A stretch of DNA of 64,000 nucleotides from Rhodococcus sp040643435 (GTDB taxonomy: Bacteria; Actinomycetota; Actinomycetes; Mycobacteriales; Mycobacteriaceae). The stretch lies in contig NZ_JBEYUH010000006.1 in the NCBI RefSeq assembly GCF_040643435.1, positions 62,001 to 126,000 on the forward strand, written 5' to 3'. Within the stretch, counting starts at the first letter, position 1. Each line of letters opens with the position of its first letter. A model generated the notes under the pieces. That model saw only the letters and a list, made by a program, of their open reading frames with translations, ran no database searches and was not told the DNA's origin. A program made the translations under genes and the position numbers. This document shows, in pieces, positions 60,330 to 64,000 of the stretch.

Positions 60330-61463
60330 TCAGGCGATCTCTGTGCGGAGGATGCGATCGTCGTCGTCGGCCGGGCTGCCGCGACCGTCCCGGTTGGACG
60401 TCGTCAGCCACAGTGAGCCGTCCGGCGCGGCGACGACGGTTCGCAACCTCCCGTACTCACCGACGAGGAAGTCTGTCGCGGTTGCGGCGATGGCCTCCCC
60501 GTCGGTGCCGTCGATGTTCGAATCATCGATGTCGATGCGCCACAGTCGTTCTCCTCGAAGTCCCGCCATCCACAGACTGCCCTCGAACCATGCAAGTCCG
60601 GACGGGGATGCCTCCGAGACCGGCCAGGTGAGTACCGGATCGACGAATTCGTCCGGCCCTCCTGCACCTTCGACCTCGGGCCAGCCGTAGTTCGTGCCGG
60701 GTGTCACGAGATTCAACTCGTCGACGTCGTTCTGCCCGAACTCCGACGCCCACAATCGCCCTCGGTCGTCGAAGGCGAGTCCCTGCACATTGCGGTGGCC
60801 CAGTGAGAAGACCGGCGAGTCCGGGTCCGGATTACCGGGTGCGGGTTCGCCCTCACCGTCGATACGGAGAATCTTGCCGCCGAGCGAATCCGGATCCTGG
60901 GCGAGTTCGCGTTCGCCCGCTTCACCGGTGGCGACGTACAGCATCCCATCGGGGCCGAACAGCATCCGTCCACCGTCGTGGATCCGCCCGGCGGGAATGC
61001 CGTCGAGTATCACCTCGGGTCGGGCGATGGCGGCGCCGTCGAAGGTGGCGCGCAGTATCCGGTTGTCGTGCTCGGTGGTGACGTAGAGGTACACGAGGCG
61101 GTCGGTGTCGAAGGCCGGTGAGACCGCGATCCCCAGCAATCCCGATTCGCCCTGTACGCGGGTGTCGTCGATGCGGCCGACCTCGCGGGTCGTGCCGTCG
61201 GTGATCTCGAGGATCCGGCCGGTGTTGCGTTCGGTGAACAGCGCCGACCCGTCGGGAAGGAAAGCGATGCCCCACGGCGTGTCGAGGCCGGACGCGACGG
61301 TGCCGGTGACGCGCGGAGCGCCCGGCTCTGACGACGGGGATTCGGTGGCAGACCGGCTCATCCCGGCAGGGCCCTCGTCGGCGGAGGGATTCGACGGGGA
61401 AGCGCATGCCCCGAGGAGCACCGCTGCTGCGGCGACGAAGCTCGCGAAAGATCTACGGGACAT
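60330..61463 (-). CDS. PQQ-type glucose/sorbosone dehydrogenase-like lipoprotein
   Basis: A 377-residue beta-propeller protein. The N-terminus has RRSFASFVAAAAVLLGAC with a lipobox and Cys at about 19, so it is anchored outside the membrane. The propeller has LDTPWGIAFLPDGSALFTE, RIHDGGRMLFGPDGMLYVATGEAGE and GLAWFEGSLWMAGLRGERLW, the family's repeated signatures. PQQ or a divalent cation may be bound; in actinobacteria true activity is rarely shown. ATG 61463 is chosen. It is followed on the other strand by MaoC. It is not clearly in an operon with the hadAB-like pair 80 bp upstream. Confidence 0.9.
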   Translation of the reverse strand: MSRRSFASFVAAAAVLLGACASPSNPSADEGPAGMSRSATESPSSEPGAPRVTGTVASGLDTPWGIAFLPDGSALFTERNTGRILEITDGTTREVGRIDDTRVQGESGLLGIAVSPAFDTDRLVYLYVTTEHDNRILRATFDGAAIARPEVILDGIPAGRIHDGGRMLFGPDGMLYVATGEAGERELAQDPDSLGGKILRIDGEGEPAPGNPDPDSPVFSLGHRNVQGLAFDDRGRLWASEFGQNDVDELNLVTPGTNYGWPEVEGAGGPDEFVDPVLTWPVSEASPSGLAWFEGSLWMAGLRGERLWRIDIDDSNIDGTDGEAIAATATDFLVGEYGRLRTVVAAPDGSLWLTTSNRDGRGSPADDDDRILRTEIA

Positions 61464-61542
61464 GGGTCGATCTTGCCGTGTCGAAGCCCGTTCCGTCGCT
61501 CGACGGCGTTTCGGCGGTGAAGACAGCAAAGTCCGGGCCGCG

Positions 61543-61980
61543 TCAGGAAGGTAGCGCGAGCCGGACGTGGGTCTTGCCGAGTACCCGCTGGTCGCCGGCG
61601 GAGACCGTGAGATCGATGCGTGCGGTGCGTTCCGTCCTGTCGAGCTGCCCGATCTTCGCGGATATCGACAGTTCGGTGCCGTGCACCGAGTCGACCACTA
61701 CGGGTCGCGTGAAACGGGTTTCGTAGGACAGGACTGCGGTGGGATCTCCGAGCCATTCGGTAACGGTTTGCAGGGCGAGGGCGACGGTGAGCATGCCCTG
61801 GCAGAGAACGCCGGGGAGTCCTTCGCCGGCCGCGACGGTGTCGTCGAAATGGATCGGGTTGAAATCGCCCGAGGCCCCGGCGTACCGCACCAGATCCTCC
61901 CGAGTCACCCTCAGCTCCGTCTTCGTGATGATCGCACCGACCTCGAGGTCGTCGAATTCGGTCGCGGCGCCGAGCGTCAT
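61543..61980 (-). CDS. MaoC-like hydratase (HadB-like)
   Basis: A 145-residue hotdog protein with YAGASGDFNPIHFDDTVAAGEG, holding the catalytic Asp-x4-His pair (D54, H59 approximately), and the conserved GMLTVALALQTV. With the preceding gene it forms a HadA-HadB type heterodimer, the arrangement of (3R)-hydroxyacyl dehydratases in mycolate-producing actinobacteria. ATG 61980 overlaps the HadA-like stop (ATGA). The true FAS-II hadABC locus usually lies beside rpmG2/secE, which is not the case here, so this is likely a paralogous pair. Confidence 0.9.
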   Translation of the reverse strand: MTLGAATEFDDLEVGAIITKTELRVTREDLVRYAGASGDFNPIHFDDTVAAGEGLPGVLCQGMLTVALALQTVTEWLGDPTAVLSYETRFTRPVVVDSVHGTELSISAKIGQLDRTERTARIDLTVSAGDQRVLGKTHVRLALPS

Positions 61981-62426
61981 GTGTCGTCCCCCCTGTGAAT
62001 GAACTTCGAAGTGACCGATGCGACGAGATTTCCTGCGCTGTCCCGGATCTCGCAGATCGTAGACAGAATGTGGCCGCCGGCGCGTTCGATGACGTCCGTG
62101 ATGGTCAGCGTGGTCGTGAGATCGTCACCGGCGACGATCGGCCGCCGGTACTCGACCTTCTCCGAGCCGTGCACCACTCGGTGCAGTTCGATACCGGTAC
62201 CCGGCGTCTGTAGAAATTGCGTCACCGACGGGCTCTGGACGACCGTGGTGAAGGTCGCCGGAGCTACGACATCGGCGAATCCGGCGGCTCGGGATGCTTC
62301 GACATCGAGGTGAATCGGGTCGCTCGCGCGAACGGCGCGCGCGAACTCCCGAACCTTCTCCCGGCCGACGAGATAGGGCGTCGGCGGGAAGGTGCGTCCG
62401 GCGAGGTCGGGGTTGAGGGGCACCAC
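61977..62426 (-). CDS. FAS1-like dehydratase subunit (HadA-like)
   Basis: A 149-residue protein of the FAS1-dehydratase-like hotdog group, with PTPYLVGREKVREFARAVRASDPIHLD and the tail NLVASVTSKFIHRG. It keeps the overall HadA pattern (an Asp-Pro-Ile-His rather than a full catalytic loop) and would be the stabilising, substrate-binding partner of the HadB-like protein. The start is one of two adjacent GTG codons (62426 or 62423). No gene precedes it on this strand within 89 bp except the PLP-enzyme stop. Confidence 0.88.
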   Translation of the reverse strand: MVPLNPDLAGRTFPPTPYLVGREKVREFARAVRASDPIHLDVEASRAAGFADVVAPATFTTVVQSPSVTQFLQTPGTGIELHRVVHGSEKVEYRRPIVAGDDLTTTLTITDVIERAGGHILSTICEIRDSAGNLVASVTSKFIHRGDDT

Positions 62427-62515
62427 CGCAGCGTAACGGCGGACGGGCGGCTCTCGCGTCGTGTTCGTGATCTACACGCCGAATTCGATGCGGTCGTGCA
62501 GAAGCCGTCTCGACC

Positions 62516-63577
62516 TCACGTGTTGCATCCTCTCGCCGCGACCTCCCATCGCTCCACCACCACGTTGCCGGAGACCGCCACCAGTTCGTTCGCGAGGTTC
62601 ACGGCGTTGCACGCGTGGTTGGGAATCACCTGCACCCTGGCCCCGAGGTCCGGGCGGGTCGTCGGGTTCGGCCACTGCACTGTCGCGTGATGCTCCGACA
62701 GTGCAGTGATCCGCGCGGCGGGTTCGCCGAGGATGCGTCCGTACCCCGTGGCCCAGGTGGCCCGGTCGGCGCCGAGAACCTTGGATCCGGCGTCCAGGAC
62801 GACAGTCTCGTCTCGGGCCGAGACGACCGTGGCGAGCACCGTCAGGGCGATATCGGCTTCGGTCACGACTCCGAGTTCGAGCTGTTGGGCATCACCGAAG
62901 ACGTACACACCCGGACGCAGTTCGGTTGCGGGGGTGGGTAGATCGACAAGCGCGGTGGGTGATGATCCGCCGCTGATCACGGCCGGCTCGATCCCCGCAG
63001 TGCGGAGTGAATCGGCAGCGGCGGTAAGGGCGTCGGCCTCGTCCCGGGCAGCACGGTGTGGACCGTCGGGCGCGTACGAGTGGCCGGGGAAGGTGAAGAC
63101 ACCTCTCACCTCGAGACCGGCGTCGTGGGCAGCCGACGCCACAGTTCCCGCCTGTTCGGGCCGAACTCCGGTGCGGTGATGCCCGCTGTCGATCTCGACG
63201 AGGACGCCGATCGCAGTGCCGGCATGTTCGACGAGTTGCCGAGCTCCGGACGGGGAGTCGATCCCGACGGTGAGGCGACAACGGTCGGCCAGAGTGCGCA
63301 GCCGGGCGCCGCGGGCTGCGTCCACCCACAGCGGATATGCCACGAACAGATCCTCGAATCCGGCTTCGGCGAAGACCTCGGCTTCGGAGACGGTCGCGAC
63401 CGTCAAGCCGCAGGCTCCCGCGTCGAGTTGGTGACGAGCGATCTCGAGGCACTTGTGCGTCTTCGCGTGCGGCCGCAGCGACAGGCTCCTCGACTGCGCC
63501 GACTGTGCCAGCCGCGCGATGTTGTGGTCGAGGACGTCGCGGTCGACGAGCAGTGCAGGGGTCGTGTCGAGCTCCAT
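62516..63577 (-). CDS. D-threonine aldolase/D-serine dehydratase-like PLP enzyme
   Basis: A 353-residue fold-type III (alanine racemase-like) enzyme. The PLP Lys is at 39 in LRPHAKTHK. The C-terminal metal pair H321-x-C323 is in PNHACNAVNL, as in the zinc-dependent D-serine dehydratase and D-threonine aldolase family. It would act on D-amino acids or beta-hydroxy-amino acids, cytoplasmic. ATG 63577 is preceded by TACGGT six nucleotides upstream with no ribosome site, which suggests leaderless expression. It is divergent from the D-aminoacylase-like gene, so both may form a D-amino-acid pathway. Confidence 0.9.
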   Translation of the reverse strand: MELDTTPALLVDRDVLDHNIARLAQSAQSRSLSLRPHAKTHKCLEIARHQLDAGACGLTVATVSEAEVFAEAGFEDLFVAYPLWVDAARGARLRTLADRCRLTVGIDSPSGARQLVEHAGTAIGVLVEIDSGHHRTGVRPEQAGTVASAAHDAGLEVRGVFTFPGHSYAPDGPHRAARDEADALTAAADSLRTAGIEPAVISGGSSPTALVDLPTPATELRPGVYVFGDAQQLELGVVTEADIALTVLATVVSARDETVVLDAGSKVLGADRATWATGYGRILGEPAARITALSEHHATVQWPNPTTRPDLGARVQVIPNHACNAVNLANELVAVSGNVVVERWEVAARGCNT

Positions 63578-63698
63578 GGCCGAACCGTAGACGGTCACGC
63601 ATCGCACGCGCACCATGCCCGCCGGAGCGATCGGAGGGGCTGTCCGAGTCCCCGAGCGCACGCCGAAATTTAGAGAGTGTGCAACCTCTTTTTCGTGC

Positions 63699-63704
63699 TA
63701 CGCT
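63699..63704 (+). promoter_or_regulatory. -10 element of a probable leaderless transcript
   Basis: TACGCT in a TGC context (TGCTACGCT) ends 6 nt before ATG 63711, with no ribosome-binding site between. No confident -35 is visible. Confidence 0.45.
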
Positions 63705-63710
63705 CGCCCC

Positions 63711-64000
63711 ATGAGTGGCGTGGATCACAGTGATCGGGATTTCGATGTCGTCGTCCAGGGCGGGCTCTGGTTCGACGGGACGGGTGCACCCGGAGTCGTC
63801 CGCAATCTCGGAATACGCGACGGGGTGCTCGTCACCGCGACCCCCGAGGAACTCCCGGCAGGGCCGGAGACCGAGGTCGTCGACGCCCGCGGCCGCTGGG
63901 TGATGCCCGGCTTCGTCGACACCCACACCCATTACGACGCCGAGGTGCTCGTGGGTCCGGGCTTGCCCGAATCGGTGCGACACGGCGTGACCACCGTGCT
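63711..64000 (+). CDS. N-acyl-D-amino-acid deacylase/amidohydrolase family protein (partial)
   Basis: The N-terminal 96 codons of an amidohydrolase, cut by the window end. It shows the N-terminal beta-sandwich (DFDVVVQGGLWFDGTGAPG) and the first metal-ligand motif in VMPGFVDTHTHYDAEV (HxHxxD). The combination is typical of D-aminoacylases and related amidohydrolase-3 proteins. It is divergent from the D-threonine-aldolase-like gene across 133 bp, which supports D-amino acid metabolism. The start is ATG 63711, probably leaderless. Confidence 0.85.
   Translation, partial: MSGVDHSDRDFDVVVQGGLWFDGTGAPGVVRNLGIRDGVLVTATPEELPAGPETEVVDARGRWVMPGFVDTHTHYDAEVLVGPGLPESVRHGVTTV

Noticed and set aside
1..64000. 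Prophage, integrative element or CRISPR array
   Set aside because: No integrase, capsid, tail, conjugation or cas gene and no regularly spaced repeats were seen. The only mobile element is the IS30-family insertion.

Overview
The window is GC-rich DNA from an actinobacterium of the order Mycobacteriales, most likely Rhodococcus or a close relative. The evidence is the many GTG/TTG starts, ATGA and GTGA gene overlaps, several apparently leaderless starts, a WhiB protein, a short-chain dehydrogenase of the mycofactocin-coupled type, a P450/ferredoxin pair with a CxxHxxC ferredoxin motif, HadAB-like hydratases, a DUF3263-type protein and a KorAB pair. The species assignment is inference. I saw no rRNA, tRNA or CRISPR array.

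Region 1 (1-12.7 kb) is a divergent catabolic block. A leftward operon runs from 7382 to beyond the left edge: TauD-type dioxygenase, two SDRs, [3Fe-4S] ferredoxin, P450, DUF35-thiolase fusion, alpha/beta hydrolase, 3-hydroxyisobutyrate dehydrogenase family member. A rightward operon runs from 7593 to 12694: aldehyde dehydrogenase, family III CoA-transferase, an HMG-CoA-synthase-like/OB-fold protein and a thiolase. Region 2 (13-21.4 kb) holds a five-gene oligopeptide-type ABC importer, a co-transcribed MFS exporter and a convergent MHS-type symporter. Region 3 (21.5-28.3 kb) holds two acyl-CoA synthetases, an amidohydrolase, an enoyl-CoA hydratase and a divergent P450. A 15-bp operator-like motif (GAGAATAnTATTCTC), overlapping a -10-like hexamer, precedes the divergent operons of region 1 and two operons of region 3. 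At three of these genes it lies at the same distance from the start codon. I read regions 1-3 as one regulon for uptake and CoA-dependent breakdown of a probably cyclic or branched hydrophobic substrate that I cannot name.

Region 4 (28.5-39.1 kb) is mixed: an M23 peptidase, an IS30-family insertion sequence with a long start-proximal hairpin, an M13 metallopeptidase, a serine beta-lactamase-like esterase, a double-hotdog thioesterase, a DUF1707 membrane protein, a VOC protein, an ECF sigma factor with a SnoaL-like tail, and a UbiB/ABC1 kinase-like protein. Region 5 (39.1-46.9 kb) is a compact acyl-CoA operon (hydratase, three acyl-CoA dehydrogenases, ligase, TetR regulator, CoA-transferase) with a perfect TetR-like palindrome upstream.

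Region 6 (47-64 kb) contains WhiB, an SDR, a dienelactone hydrolase, KorA/KorB, and an amidohydrolase. Next is a divergent CoA-transferase / enoyl-CoA hydratase pair in which both proteins look segment-permuted. It continues with a small HTH protein with its own operator, a MaoC / citE-remnant / acyl-CoA dehydrogenase locus resembling the mycobacterial Rv2498c-Rv2500c region, a GntR regulator, more MaoC hydratases (a HadAB-like pair), a sugar-dehydrogenase-like lipoprotein, a D-threonine-aldolase-like PLP enzyme and the start of a D-aminoacylase-type amidohydrolase. An identical non-palindromic motif (ATGGCCGTACA) precedes whiB and both arms of the citE/acyl-CoA dehydrogenase divergent region. 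No stretch longer than 300 bases lacks a gene.
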